From Sulfurospirillum sp. UBA2217 (GTDB lineage: Bacteria > Campylobacterota > Campylobacteria > Campylobacterales > Sulfurospirillaceae), in the NCBI GenBank assembly GCA_002328495.1, contig DCUJ01000012.1, positions 376,862-440,861 on the forward strand: 64,000 nt of DNA, in the 5' to 3' direction. Each line of letters starts with the position of its first letter. Position 1 is the stretch's first letter. Below the pieces are notes generated by a model, which saw nothing but the letters and a program-made list of their open reading frames with translations, was not told where the DNA came from and made no database searches. Both the position numbers and the translations under genes were made by a program. Shown piece after piece: positions 43,530 to 53,023 of the stretch.

Positions 43530-43985
43530 TTATTTGTATAACGGAATGGCAGAAATGCCCGTCTCATAGCTTCCATCTAAAATGCGCTCTGAAAATGCCA
43601 CGTATAAGATGACTTTTTTAGGAGCATCATAGATGCGTCTGACTTTGAGGTGTTTAAAAAAGAGGGATTGTTTTTCACTAAAAACCACTTCACCCTCTTT
43701 TTCTCTCTCGATATTTCCTACAACGATTTCATCTGTTTGGCGACATGCGATAGAAGTTTGGTTCGGGTCTTCTGCAAACCCAACAGCCCCCTTAACCCCA
43801 CCTGTTTCCACCACAGAGAGATAGCACGTTACCCCTTTAACTTTAGGGTCATCAAACGAATGCACAACAACTTTATCGGGAAAAAGAAGCTTCGTGCTGG
43901 TGAGTTCGCGTTTCACATTAAAAGAGCCTATTTCCGCGCCAATGAGGAAGAAGGGAAAACAGAGCATCGCTAACTTTAAAACCAT
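43530..43985 (-). CDS. creA: CreA family protein
   Basis: A 151-residue exported protein with a signal peptide (MVLKLAMLCFPFFLIG). IGSFNVKREL, HSFDDPKVKGVTCYLSVVETGG and DPNQTSIACRQT are CreA hallmarks, with the two conserved Cys residues. Function unknown. It starts three bases after the ABC permease gene. Confidence 0.88.
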   Translation of the reverse strand: MVLKLAMLCFPFFLIGAEIGSFNVKRELTSTKLLFPDKVVVHSFDDPKVKGVTCYLSVVETGGVKGAVGFAEDPNQTSIACRQTDEIVVGNIEREKEGEVVFSEKQSLFFKHLKVRRIYDAPKKVILYVAFSERILDGSYETGISAIPLYK

Positions 43986-43988
43986 TTT

Positions 43989-45671
43989 TTATCCTTTTAC
44001 ATTCATACCCGAAAAGTGATTGCCTATCCATGTCACGACCACAACAAGCGTTGAAGAGATGACTATCATGATAATCCCAAGCGCAGAGAGTTGCCCCCAC
44101 AGACCATCTTCTGAGAAGCGCAAAATCTGCACGGCTAAGACTTCAGAACCTGGACGCGAGAGCACCACAGAGAGGGTCAGTTCGCGTACAAACATCGTTG
44201 CCATCAAAATCCATCCCGACACAATTCCTGGAATAAGCAAAGGAACAACGATGCGCTTCATCGTCGTAAATGCTCCCGCTCCCGATACGCGAGAAGACTC
44301 TTCTAAAGAAGCGTGTATCTGAACAAAGGCACTGGACATCGGACGAATACCATACGGTAAATAGGTTGCGATGTAGCCAATCAAAAGTGCCCAAATCGTT
44401 CCATAAAGCGGGGTTTGCACAAAAAACCACATAAAACCAACCCCCACAACGATCCCTGGAAAGGAGAAAGAGAGAAAACTTAAACTCTCTAAAACGCCAG
44501 AGAGTTTGGTGCGTACTTTTACGATAACATACGCCACTAAAATAGAAAGCATGACCCCCAAAGTTGCCCCTCCGATGCCTAGCATCAGTGAATTTTTCAA
44601 AGAGAGCAAAGAGATAGGATCACTTAAAACCTCGTTCCAATTTTGCAAACTCATCATGGAAAAGGCTTTCAAAGAGGGTACCATGATATAAGGCAAGAAT
44701 GAAGCATACAACAAAACGATAATAGGCAGAACAATTAAAACAAACGACAATACACCCACAAGGGTAAAAAGCGGGTATTTATACTGCTTCAAATCAATCA
44801 CGCTGGGCTTAAAGCCACGCCCCGAAATCGTCACATATCGACTGCTCTCAGAGGTGAGATAACGGTACAGATAAATCAGCACAATAGAAGCGGCAAGTGC
44901 GCTCATTCCAATAGCGGCGGCCTGCCCGTAATCGGCGGAAAAGCCCGTAGAAATCATACGGTAAATGTGCGTTGGAAGGACATAAATGCGCCCAGGAATG
45001 CCCAAAACCGAAGGGGCCGCAAAAGAGGCAAGGGAACGAACAATAACGAGAATAATCGCCGCTAAAATCGCTGGTCGAAGTACGGGAAGCGTGATACGAA
45101 ACAGGGTTTTCCAATTCGTTGCCCCACACACTTTGGAAGACTCTTCCAAGGAGACATCAAAAGATTGCATAGCAGGTGCTAAAATAAGGTAGGCAATAGG
45201 CAAATCGAGTAAACCCTCCACCATAATCATCCCCCACAAAGAGTAGATGTTAAAGGGCGCATTTTCAAGTCCAAAAAGATCCATAAATAGCTTATTTAAG
45301 ATGCCATTGCTTGGATTGAGCAACAACGCCCAACTGACACAAAAAAGGATGTGCGGAATCATCATCGGAACAATGGAGATAACTTTAAAGGCAAATTTGA
45401 AAGGGATATTGGTGCGGGTGTTCATATACGCCAAAAATAGTGCCAATGTCGTTGCCACCGTGGCAGAGCCTAGTGTAAAGATGAGAGTATTGACAAACAT
45501 CTCTTGAAGCCCAGGGTCGGTGTAGGCAGTCACGTATTTTTGAACAGTTAAGCCATTAAACTCACCAAAACCCTCCATGAAACTGCCCAATAAGAGCATG
45601 AGCACGGGGCACAAGGTTAAAAAACCGACGATGACGACAAGATGGAGCGTTAAGTTTCCGCGTTGTGGCAT
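43989..45671 (-). CDS. Iron-type ABC transporter fused permease (FbpB-like)
   Basis: A 560-residue permease with two homologous halves of six segments each; EAA-like loops LEESSKVCGATNWKTLFRITLPVLRP and LEESSRVSGAGAFTTMKRIVVP are clear. Such fused permeases serve Fe3+ (FbpB/AfuB) or related substrates. It lies after the ATPase gene (9 bases), and the binding protein, with a Fur-like site upstream of the operon. Confidence 0.88.
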   Translation of the reverse strand: MPQRGNLTLHLVVIVGFLTLCPVLMLLLGSFMEGFGEFNGLTVQKYVTAYTDPGLQEMFVNTLIFTLGSATVATTLALFLAYMNTRTNIPFKFAFKVISIVPMMIPHILFCVSWALLLNPSNGILNKLFMDLFGLENAPFNIYSLWGMIMVEGLLDLPIAYLILAPAMQSFDVSLEESSKVCGATNWKTLFRITLPVLRPAILAAIILVIVRSLASFAAPSVLGIPGRIYVLPTHIYRMISTGFSADYGQAAAIGMSALAASIVLIYLYRYLTSESSRYVTISGRGFKPSVIDLKQYKYPLFTLVGVLSFVLIVLPIIVLLYASFLPYIMVPSLKAFSMMSLQNWNEVLSDPISLLSLKNSLMLGIGGATLGVMLSILVAYVIVKVRTKLSGVLESLSFLSFSFPGIVVGVGFMWFFVQTPLYGTIWALLIGYIATYLPYGIRPMSSAFVQIHASLEESSRVSGAGAFTTMKRIVVPLLIPGIVSGWILMATMFVRELTLSVVLSRPGSEVLAVQILRFSEDGLWGQLSALGIIMIVISSTLVVVVTWIGNHFSGMNVKG

Positions 45672-45680
45672 GCGCTCTCC

Positions 45681-46769
45681 TTATTCAGAAACGATAAATG
45701 CGTGCTGTGCATCAAACGCAATCGCAATTTCATCGCCCTCTTGGATGCTCTTTGTTGGAGATACCGTCGTCGTTAAGAGGGTGTCTCCAATTTTAATATC
45801 CGCTTCGTACGCTTCACCGATAAAGACCAAATGTTGCATGATGCCTTTAAAAAGATTGTTTTCGCGCTCATCTCTCAAGGAGCTTAAACGAATAAACTCA
45901 GGGCGAACGCACACGACCACCTTCGTGTTTACAGGAAACGCTTTTGGATTCATCGCTTTAATTTTGCCTATGGCCGTTTCGACCAAGGCAAATTCACCCT
46001 CACACGTGCCAATGGTTCCAGCTAAGAGATTGGCACGACCTATAAAATCAGCCACAAACTGCGAATCGGGTCTAAAATAGATTTTATGAGGGTCTCCTTT
46101 TTCGATGATTTTACCCGAACGCATCACAGCAATGACATCAGAGAGCGCTAAGGCTTCGATGCGGTCATGTGTGACATAAATGGCAGTAATACCCAGCTCA
46201 CTTAAAAAAGCGCGAAGCTCTTTACGTGTCTCTTCACGAAGCTTTGCATCCAAGTTACTCAAAGGCTCATCAAATAAAATCACTTTGGGCTTGGCTACGA
46301 GTGCGCGCGCTAGAGCGACACGTTGTTGCTGTCCGCCTGAAAGTTTGGTCGCAGGGCGATTTTCATACCCTCCTAATTGAACCAATGCCAAGGTTTCAGC
46401 CACCCTTTTTTTAATCTCCTCTTTTGAAACATTTTGATTTTGTAAAGGATACGCTACGTTGTTAAACACGTCCATATGAGGCCAAATGGCGTAGGTTTGA
46501 AACACCATGCCAAGCCCACGTTTTTCAGGAGGAAGGTAGATGTTTTTCTCACTCGAAAAAACGATTTCATCACCGATGCGTATCTCTCCGCTGTCTGGAT
46601 TTTCAAGCCCTACGATGGAGCGAAGCAGGGTGGTTTTGCCACACCCACTGGGTCCTAGAAGCGTGAAAATAGTATTGGCATCAATAGTAAGATTGACATC
46701 GTCCAAAGCACGAAAGGTTTTTCCCTCGGTTTGATAAATTTTGGTGAGTCCACGAATGGATATTTGCAT
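45681..46769 (-). CDS. Iron-type ABC transporter ATP-binding protein (FbpC-like)
   Basis: A 362-residue ATPase: GPSGCGKTTLL (Walker A), LSGGQQQRVALARAL (signature), VILFDEPLSNLDA (Walker B), THDRIEAL (H loop). The C-terminal TOBE-like domain extends from about residue 240. It energises the fused permease gene that follows. Confidence 0.92.
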   Translation of the reverse strand: MQISIRGLTKIYQTEGKTFRALDDVNLTIDANTIFTLLGPSGCGKTTLLRSIVGLENPDSGEIRIGDEIVFSSEKNIYLPPEKRGLGMVFQTYAIWPHMDVFNNVAYPLQNQNVSKEEIKKRVAETLALVQLGGYENRPATKLSGGQQQRVALARALVAKPKVILFDEPLSNLDAKLREETRKELRAFLSELGITAIYVTHDRIEALALSDVIAVMRSGKIIEKGDPHKIYFRPDSQFVADFIGRANLLAGTIGTCEGEFALVETAIGKIKAMNPKAFPVNTKVVVCVRPEFIRLSSLRDERENNLFKGIMQHLVFIGEAYEADIKIGDTLLTTTVSPTKSIQEGDEIAIAFDAQHAFIVSE

Positions 46770-46784
46770 GCATTGCCTTTAAGG

Positions 46785-46817
46785 TTACATGTAAAGAGAT
46801 TTTCTCTTTACATGTAA
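46785..46817. terminator. Perfect 15-bp hairpin made of two inverted TTACATGTAA copies
   Basis: TTACATGTAAAGAGA (46785-46799) pairs perfectly with TCTCTTTACATGTAA (46803-46817) around TTT. It lies between the binding protein and ATPase genes, where a hairpin can give partial termination. Each arm holds one full copy of the repeated palindrome. Confidence 0.75.
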
Positions 46818-46831
46818 GTAATGAAATGTGT

Positions 46832-47824
46832 TTACTTTGCGTAGAAGATTTGTTTAAAGGTATTTCCCCACGTCTTAATTTCATCATCGCTCAATTCTCG
46901 AATCGGAATGACTTGTGCCTTATCCATACCCGCAATCGGAGGATAAATCCCTGGAGTCAACACATACTCTCCCACTTTAGACGCAAGCGTTTTCATAGTG
47001 TCGCGTGAGAGCCAATAGTCCATAAGCAAACGCGCAGCTTCAGGATGGGGAGCATTTTTAGCCACCGAAATCCCACGAGGAGAGCCTAAAATAGGACCCA
47101 CATTCGCCCAGCCAAGGGGAGATTTTGGTTTGGTAATGATGTACTTTGGCATGGAAATAGCGATAAGTTTTTCACCGCTCTCCACAGGGGCAGGAGTAGG
47201 ACTAAAAGATTTGACAAACATCGGTTTATTCGCAGAGAGGCCTTTTAAAAATGCCATCCATGCGTCATCATTTTCAAACACTTTTGCCTCTTTTAAGCCG
47301 ACTAACCATGAAATGGTTGTGGCATGACTTGAAGGATCTGGCATAACGATTTTATCTTTCCATTTAGGATCCGCCAAATCCGCATAGCTCTTAGGTACAT
47401 CCGCTTCTTTAACCAGTTGGGTGTTGTAAATGGGTGCCACGTATTCTATCGCAAACTGCACAATACCCGCTTCCTTCACCGCCCAATCAGGATAGCCCGC
47501 AGCCAAAGGTGAGACATAATTGGTATCAATCACCCCTTTGTCTTTTAAGATTTGAAGCACAGGAAGAGGTCCTTGAAGAAGGTCAGCTTGTAGTTTTCCT
47601 GCCATATGTTCGGTTAAAACGGTAGAGACATATTTGGCAGTAGAAACTCTGGTATAGAGTGCTTTAATGCCAGTACTTTGAGAAAAAGCTTCCATCAAAG
47701 GCTCAATCGCCGTGATGTTGGCATACAAGTTTGCGGTTCCCTCTTTTTTTGCTTTTACCACATCGGCGGCATAGACTGAAGTTGCCACAGCAACACCCAA
47801 TAGACAACTGAGAAACTTTTGCAT
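46832..47824 (-). CDS. Iron-type ABC transporter periplasmic binding protein (FbpA-like)
   Basis: A 330-residue family 1 solute-binding protein with signal peptide MQKFLSCLLGVAVATSVYA. NITAIEPLMEAFSQSTGI and YVAPIYNTQLV with WKDKIVMPDP are common to the FbpA/AfuA group. The Fur-like site just upstream favours iron, but phosphonate or other ligands are possible for this family. Confidence 0.85.
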   Translation of the reverse strand: MQKFLSCLLGVAVATSVYAADVVKAKKEGTANLYANITAIEPLMEAFSQSTGIKALYTRVSTAKYVSTVLTEHMAGKLQADLLQGPLPVLQILKDKGVIDTNYVSPLAAGYPDWAVKEAGIVQFAIEYVAPIYNTQLVKEADVPKSYADLADPKWKDKIVMPDPSSHATTISWLVGLKEAKVFENDDAWMAFLKGLSANKPMFVKSFSPTPAPVESGEKLIAISMPKYIITKPKSPLGWANVGPILGSPRGISVAKNAPHPEAARLLMDYWLSRDTMKTLASKVGEYVLTPGIYPPIAGMDKAQVIPIRELSDDEIKTWGNTFKQIFYAK

Positions 47825-47839
47825 CCTAAACTCCTTATG

Positions 47840-47854
47840 TCATAATGATTATAT
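47840..47854. promoter_or_regulatory. Weak Fur-box candidate upstream of the ABC operon
   Basis: On the minus strand ATATAATCATTATGA matches TGATAATNATTATCA at 11 of 14 informative positions, 16 bases from the start codon of the binding protein. Confidence 0.45.
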
Positions 47855-47889
47855 TATACATCAAGAGTTTAAAAAATACGCCAAAAAGT

Positions 47890-49272
47890 TTAACTATTTT
47901 CCCCTTTATCACTGCGTTTGTCCGAAGATGTCTCAACCATAGCATTGAGGCTCTTTTTGAGTTTTTGAAGCATTTTATTCACATGGATGAGATTTTCAGC
48001 CGATTGGATGGCGATGTCTTCGGTAGCATTGATGTTTTTGTCAAACTTCTTTTTTTCACTCTCATCAATGCCCATCCCCTCAATCGTATCTTCTACCTCT
48101 TCGGCGAGTTGTTGGAGTTGAGAGATGGCATTTTCTGCTTTTTTCAACGCTTCTTCGGAGTCTTTCATAGCACTGTTGACTTTATGAACAAACAACGAAA
48201 TGTGCGAAGAGGCCTCTTTGAGTTCATCTTCACTGTTTTCCTGTAAGACAACTCCTTGTTGTGAAAAAGAACTTAAATCACCACTGGCAAGCTCTTTGGC
48301 TTTTTGCACGAAGCTCTCCACATGCTCGATAATCTCCTTAGAAATCACAAAGGCATACAAAATAATCACAAGACCTATCATCAGTGCCATGTATTGAAAT
48401 TTGATGAAAAAGTCATTTTTATCTTCGCTGTGTTCGGTATAAAGCCACACGGCCTCATCCATAGCATTGAGCAACTGGATATTTTTTTCATGAATGTAGG
48501 ACATATGTTTATTAATTTCCCCCTCAATGCGCAGCACGTTGCCCAAGTAATGTTCAAAATCTTCCCAATACCGATTGGTTTCTTGCACAATTTTGAAAAC
48601 CTCTGGGCTACTTTTAACACTGGGGTCATTTAAAAAATTTTTCATTGTCTCTTCGTACAGTGCCTTTGCATCGGAGAACATCAAAAAGTCTTGTGCATTG
48701 GCAGTGCGTAAGTAACGACCCGCATACAGTCCCATGCGCTGGGAAAGCATACGTTGCCTTCCCGAATCGTCAATGTGCACCCCATCAAGATTGGCTTCAA
48801 CCATTTTTTTTACCACGACATCGGAAAGAAAGAGGAGTTTTTCAGTACGCTGTGTCAACACTTCGATATCAGGTCGTACTTTTTCTATGGCACTTTTGAG
48901 GGCTTCTATCTCTTCACGAAAGGGCTTCCAAATGTCCATAACCTCTTCCAGTTTGGAGAGGATTTTGACATTTTGTGGGGGATAAATACCTTTAACATCG
49001 TTACCATACAGCAAATCTTTGAGGTTATTTTCAAACAAATCAACCGCGGAACCCAACTCTCTAAAGTCATTTTCATGGCGATGAATGATGTAAAAAATCT
49101 CTTTACTCATTTTTTGAGAAAGCATGCGCTCTTTGCCTGCAATGTTGATGATGAGCGAGTCTTTTTGACTCATTTGATTCATCATCACCGTTAAAACAAT
49201 CACACACACAATCACCAAAGACAAAAGGCCTCCAGCAAGTTTCATTTTGGCACTCATGGCGGTTGGTTTCAT
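47890..49272 (-). CDS. Membrane sensor with two PilJ/NarX-type sensing modules
   Basis: A 460-residue protein with membrane segments near residues 10-32 and 290-310. Between them are two PilJ-type N-terminal repeats, each with the core AGKERMLSQKM or SGRQRMLSQRM, similar to the nitrate-binding P-box helices of NarX. After the second segment come HAMP-like and coiled-coil regions but no kinase, methyl-accepting hairpin signature or cyclase that I recognise. It overlaps the Crp/Fnr gene by four bases and lies next to the nrf genes, so nitrate or nitrite sensing is plausible. Confidence 0.78.
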   Translation of the reverse strand: MKPTAMSAKMKLAGGLLSLVIVCVIVLTVMMNQMSQKDSLIINIAGKERMLSQKMSKEIFYIIHRHENDFRELGSAVDLFENNLKDLLYGNDVKGIYPPQNVKILSKLEEVMDIWKPFREEIEALKSAIEKVRPDIEVLTQRTEKLLFLSDVVVKKMVEANLDGVHIDDSGRQRMLSQRMGLYAGRYLRTANAQDFLMFSDAKALYEETMKNFLNDPSVKSSPEVFKIVQETNRYWEDFEHYLGNVLRIEGEINKHMSYIHEKNIQLLNAMDEAVWLYTEHSEDKNDFFIKFQYMALMIGLVIILYAFVISKEIIEHVESFVQKAKELASGDLSSFSQQGVVLQENSEDELKEASSHISLFVHKVNSAMKDSEEALKKAENAISQLQQLAEEVEDTIEGMGIDESEKKKFDKNINATEDIAIQSAENLIHVNKMLQKLKKSLNAMVETSSDKRSDKGENS

Positions 49273-49931
49273 TCGTATATCTCTCTTAATTCTTTTTCAT
49301 TTAAAATGACTACGGCATTTTTTTCAATGGCTATTGTAGCATTTCTCGTGAGTTTGTTTAAAATGCGCGAAAGCGTTTCGGGTTGAATGTGAAGCATATA
49401 GGCGATTTCATGTTTTTTGATGCGATTAAACGTGAATAAATCGTGCACCAGCATGTGTGCCACTTTTGCGGTTCCATCGAAAACAACGTCTCTGGAGATA
49501 ATACACTGCATCTGTTGTATCATCTTAAAAGACTCTTCCAAAATACGTGTCATCAGCGCAGGATTCGAATAAATCATCTCACGAAACGGCGTACTTTGAA
49601 TGGAGAGAATTTTACTGTCTTCCAAAAATTCAGCATTGGCATAACAGCTGATAAAAAAGCTATCGATGAGTTTAGAGACATTGAAAATCAAAGAGTTAGA
49701 ATAGAGTTTGTACAAAAAGATTTCATTATCAAAACGGTCTACTTTATAAAATTTAACCGAGCCTTCAATGATGTAATAAATCGAATCTTTGGTATCTTTT
49801 TCATAAAATAAAACATCGCCCTCTTTGTGGGAACGAAGCGAACAAAAAGAGGCAATACGCTCTATATCCTCTCTATCAAGACCTTCAAAAAGGGGCAATG
49901 AGGCAATGAGGCTTATAGGTTCGCTGGACAT
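49269..49931 (-). CDS. Crp/Fnr family transcriptional regulator
   Basis: A 220-residue protein with a cyclic-nucleotide-binding-fold domain (EGDVLFYEKDTKDSIYYIIEGSVKFYK) and a C-terminal HTH (KHEIAYMLHIQPETLSRILNKL). The ETLSR in the recognition helix is Fnr-like, which favours TTGA half sites. The Cys set of O2-sensing Fnr is absent. Position next to nrf and the PilJ-type sensor suggests a role in nitrogen oxide respiration. Confidence 0.88.
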   Translation of the reverse strand: MSSEPISLIASLPLFEGLDREDIERIASFCSLRSHKEGDVLFYEKDTKDSIYYIIEGSVKFYKVDRFDNEIFLYKLYSNSLIFNVSKLIDSFFISCYANAEFLEDSKILSIQSTPFREMIYSNPALMTRILEESFKMIQQMQCIISRDVVFDGTAKVAHMLVHDLFTFNRIKKHEIAYMLHIQPETLSRILNKLTRNATIAIEKNAVVILNEKELREIYE

Positions 49932-49940
49932 TCGCTTCCT

Positions 49941-50600
49941 TTATTGTATAAATGAGGCATTTTCAACAATGATGGGATACCTATAACCCGACCCAAAGTT
50001 TTTATCGACACTGGCAACCCCACGTGCGGTCACAATGTCACCCACTTTTGGAAGCTCTTTCGAGGTAAATACAATCCGTCCTACCTCATCACCCTCCCCT
50101 GTACCGTCTTGAATATGCACCCAATTTCGCTCTAAAATATCGGGAGAAACCTTCACCACTTTACCACGAATTGCCACAGTTTTATCTTTAAGACTGGCGC
50201 GTTTTTCCAAAACTTCTTGGACACTAAGCGTTCCTTTTTGCCAATAAGGAGACGCTTTCACCACCTCATTGATTAGTGCCAAATTTCCAACTTCTGGGGT
50301 AGAAGTTCGGGTTTGAAGCTTGGAAGCAAAAATGAGATCTTCGAATGTGCGTCCCAAACTTTTACTCTCAAAATTCTGTGCACGCATCTCTTCGGTAAAA
50401 CGAACTTCTGTCCCTTTTTCAATAGCAACCCCCTCAAGTGCTGCCCAATACCGTTTTTTAAAACTGTCTTCTATCTGCAAATAGGTATAGCCACCGCCAT
50501 GTGCTACCTCAACGACAACGCCTGTGAACACATCGCCTTTTGTGGCAAAAAGTGAACCAGCGCATAGGGCTGAAGCCACCATTATGGGTATTATTTTCAT
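49941..50600 (-). CDS. Periplasmic OB-fold protein of the nrf cluster
   Basis: A 219-residue exported protein with a signal peptide (MKIIPIMVASALCAGSLFA). Two OB-like parts are suggested: VFTGVVVEVAHGGGYTYLQI and VAIRGKVVKVSPDILERNWVHIQDGTG. The latter pattern is common in OB-fold nucleic-acid or ligand-binding domains of haem protein loci. It overlaps ccsBA by four bases, so it belongs to the nrf operon; it could be the equivalent of nrfJ. No function is known to me. Confidence 0.7.
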   Translation of the reverse strand: MKIIPIMVASALCAGSLFATKGDVFTGVVVEVAHGGGYTYLQIEDSFKKRYWAALEGVAIEKGTEVRFTEEMRAQNFESKSLGRTFEDLIFASKLQTRTSTPEVGNLALINEVVKASPYWQKGTLSVQEVLEKRASLKDKTVAIRGKVVKVSPDILERNWVHIQDGTGEGDEVGRIVFTSKELPKVGDIVTARGVASVDKNFGSGYRYPIIVENASFIQ

Positions 50601-52972
50601 ATTTCTTCCTTTAAATGTTTGTTTTTATACGAAAGCACAATCAAACTAACTACAAGGGCTGAAGCGACATACACCCAAGTAGGAACAGGCACGGGATCTC
50701 CTGTGGCATACGAATGCATGCCTGCTAAGTAAAAGTTAACCCCAAAATAGGTCATCAAAATCGATGCAAACCCTAAAATAGAAAGGACTGCAAACAGATA
50801 CCGTGAATACCACTTTGGAATCAGCCTTACATGTAAGATGATGGTATAAACAATAATCGAGATATATGCCCACGTCTCCTTAGGATCCCACCCCCAATAA
50901 CGCCCCCACGACTCATTCGCCCAAATGCCTCCCAAAAAGTTCCCTATGACCAAAAGCGTGAGACCCACAATGAGGCTCACTTCATTCATAACACTTAGCT
51001 GTTTAATCGCTTGAATGCTTTGGGGGGTAAGCTTACATGTAAAGACTATCAGCGTAAAAAATCCAAGCGCACATCCCAACGCTAAAAAGCCATAACTCGC
51101 CGTAATCACAGAGACATGCACCAAAAGCCAAAATGATTTTAATACAGGGACAAGATTGGTAATCTCAGGGTCAATGCTCCCCAAGTGTGCCACAAACATA
51201 AAAATGGCAGCCATTACGGTAGAGCCTGCAAGGGCAAACACGGAAGAGCGCAAAAAAACCATACTAAAGAGTAAACACGACCATGCAATATAGATGATGG
51301 ACTCATACGTATCGCTCATGGGGGCATGACCACTCACGTACCAGCGAAGTAAGAGTGCGAAGGTGTGAATGCTAAACAAAAATGCCACCGCGTAAAAGAG
51401 AGGTTTTTTGGCTTTGTCCACGCCGCTATTGTGTCTAAACACCTGTACAAAGGCAAGCCCTAAAAGTAATACCCCCAAAAGAAGGTACGCGGGTGTTAAG
51501 CGCTCAAACAATCGTGCTTGATTAAAAAAAAGTTCTGCTCTTACCCGTTTGGAACTTGGCATAATTGAAGCCCCATGAGCTTGCGCAAAGGTTTCAAATG
51601 CCTTTACATGTAAAGATGCTTTAGAGTAGTCGCGAGCAAACAGAGCCTCGATAAAGGCTTGGGCACTCTGTTTTAAAACATCACTTCCTTCACTTTGAAG
51701 CTTTTCAAACATCTCGGGAAATCCTAACCACGTATGGTTTGCATCCTTTGGCAATGGAAAAATCTTAAACAGTGTGCCATAATAGGTCATAAACGCAATG
51801 CTCAAACGCTCATCCACCTTAATCACATCGTTCTCATACGTCCCACGTTCGCTGGGACGCTTCATCAAGGCGTGTTGCACTTCCGTTTCCAATTTATAAC
51901 GACTTCCTTCAAAAAAATCTTCAAACGACGCCAATGTTTGCCCAGCTTCCAAGCCTAAAAAAACCCTCAATTTTGGCGTTTTGGTCTGAATCATGGGCAA
52001 TTTTTTCCACACTTTTGGGTGTGAGAGCATCCCTAGCATCACTTGTGTTGGGCTCATCTGTAAAAGCGTGCTTTGCCCACTAAGCTTATACAACACTTCC
52101 TTACTCAAACTATCAAAAGGCTTCATGCGACCCATACGTGATTGCACGACCAATGCGCCAAAGTGTTCACTCACCAACACAGAATTTTCACGGTGTTCTT
52201 TCAAATAGGTTTCCACATACTCACTCTGAGAAAACAAAGGCGTTTGCATACAGAGCAAAAACAGTAAGCCAAACGTCCCATTTTTAAGCTGAGCGCTCAA
52301 GATTCGAAAGCGTGATTTTGAATCAAAAAAATTAAGAATCAGCCCTAAAAATAAAAGCGCATACCCCACATACGTCACTTCCACCCCTGGGTCTTTGGTA
52401 ACGGAGAGAATGGTTCCTTTTTCATCAGGGTCGTAAAAGGTTTGAAAAAATTTATACCCTTTATAACTCAGCGTATTGTTCATAGAAATAACATCTTCAA
52501 ACGATGAATTGCCATCAACAATGCGCACCCAGCTTGCATACTCAAAGGGCGAGTTGGAACCGTAATAACGCGTCAGCTCAAACGCTTTTAAATGCACGCT
52601 AAAAGGCAAAGGTATTTCTTTGTTTTTATCTGCGGAAAAAATCGTCGTGGCACTTCCATTTTCACGTACTTTCATCACCCCATCCACACCCAAATAGCGT
52701 GTCAGCCCTGAGCCAATTAAAATCAAGATAAACGCGATGTGAAAAGCAAATCGGCTTACATGTAAGACCATGTTTGTGCGGTAGACAACGGCCATAATAT
52801 TAAGAGCAGTGAGAATTAAGAGTGTTTCATACCACAGGGCATTGTAGACATAAAAACGCGCGGTTGCTGTGCCAAAATCATTTTCAACAAACGTTGCAAT
52901 GGCAGCACCAAGAGAGAGCAAAAAAAGGAGCATAAGGGTTGTTTTATACGATGCTATCAGTTTAAACAACAC
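50597..52972 (-). CDS. ccsBA: Cytochrome c synthase CcsBA (NrfI-like fusion)
   Basis: A 791-residue fusion of ResB/CcsB and ResC/CcsA. The N-terminal half has four membrane segments around a periplasmic part. The C-terminal half has the haem-handling WWD region WGRYWGWDPKETWAYISI. It attaches haem to apocytochromes in the periplasm. In Wolinella, NrfI serves the unusual CxxCK site of NrfA; its position right after nrfA suggests the same. It is somewhat short because the large periplasmic loop seems reduced. Four TTACATGTAA copies (LHVR, FTCK, LHVK, LHVS). Confidence 0.9.
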   Translation of the reverse strand: MLFKLIASYKTTLMLLFLLSLGAAIATFVENDFGTATARFYVYNALWYETLLILTALNIMAVVYRTNMVLHVSRFAFHIAFILILIGSGLTRYLGVDGVMKVRENGSATTIFSADKNKEIPLPFSVHLKAFELTRYYGSNSPFEYASWVRIVDGNSSFEDVISMNNTLSYKGYKFFQTFYDPDEKGTILSVTKDPGVEVTYVGYALLFLGLILNFFDSKSRFRILSAQLKNGTFGLLFLLCMQTPLFSQSEYVETYLKEHRENSVLVSEHFGALVVQSRMGRMKPFDSLSKEVLYKLSGQSTLLQMSPTQVMLGMLSHPKVWKKLPMIQTKTPKLRVFLGLEAGQTLASFEDFFEGSRYKLETEVQHALMKRPSERGTYENDVIKVDERLSIAFMTYYGTLFKIFPLPKDANHTWLGFPEMFEKLQSEGSDVLKQSAQAFIEALFARDYSKASLHVKAFETFAQAHGASIMPSSKRVRAELFFNQARLFERLTPAYLLLGVLLLGLAFVQVFRHNSGVDKAKKPLFYAVAFLFSIHTFALLLRWYVSGHAPMSDTYESIIYIAWSCLLFSMVFLRSSVFALAGSTVMAAIFMFVAHLGSIDPEITNLVPVLKSFWLLVHVSVITASYGFLALGCALGFFTLIVFTCKLTPQSIQAIKQLSVMNEVSLIVGLTLLVIGNFLGGIWANESWGRYWGWDPKETWAYISIIVYTIILHVRLIPKWYSRYLFAVLSILGFASILMTYFGVNFYLAGMHSYATGDPVPVPTWVYVASALVVSLIVLSYKNKHLKEEI

Positions 52973-52994
52973 ACCTATCCTCCATGTAAAAGCA

Positions 52995-53012
52995 AAGGGG
53001 GGAATCCCCCTT
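52995..53012. terminator. GC-rich hairpin between nrfA and ccsBA
   Basis: AAGGGGG pairs with CCCCCTT around GAAT, 11 bases after the nrfA stop. This likely reduces read-through into ccsBA, keeping nrfHA transcripts more abundant. Confidence 0.7.
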
Positions 53013-53023
53013 AGTGCTAAAAT

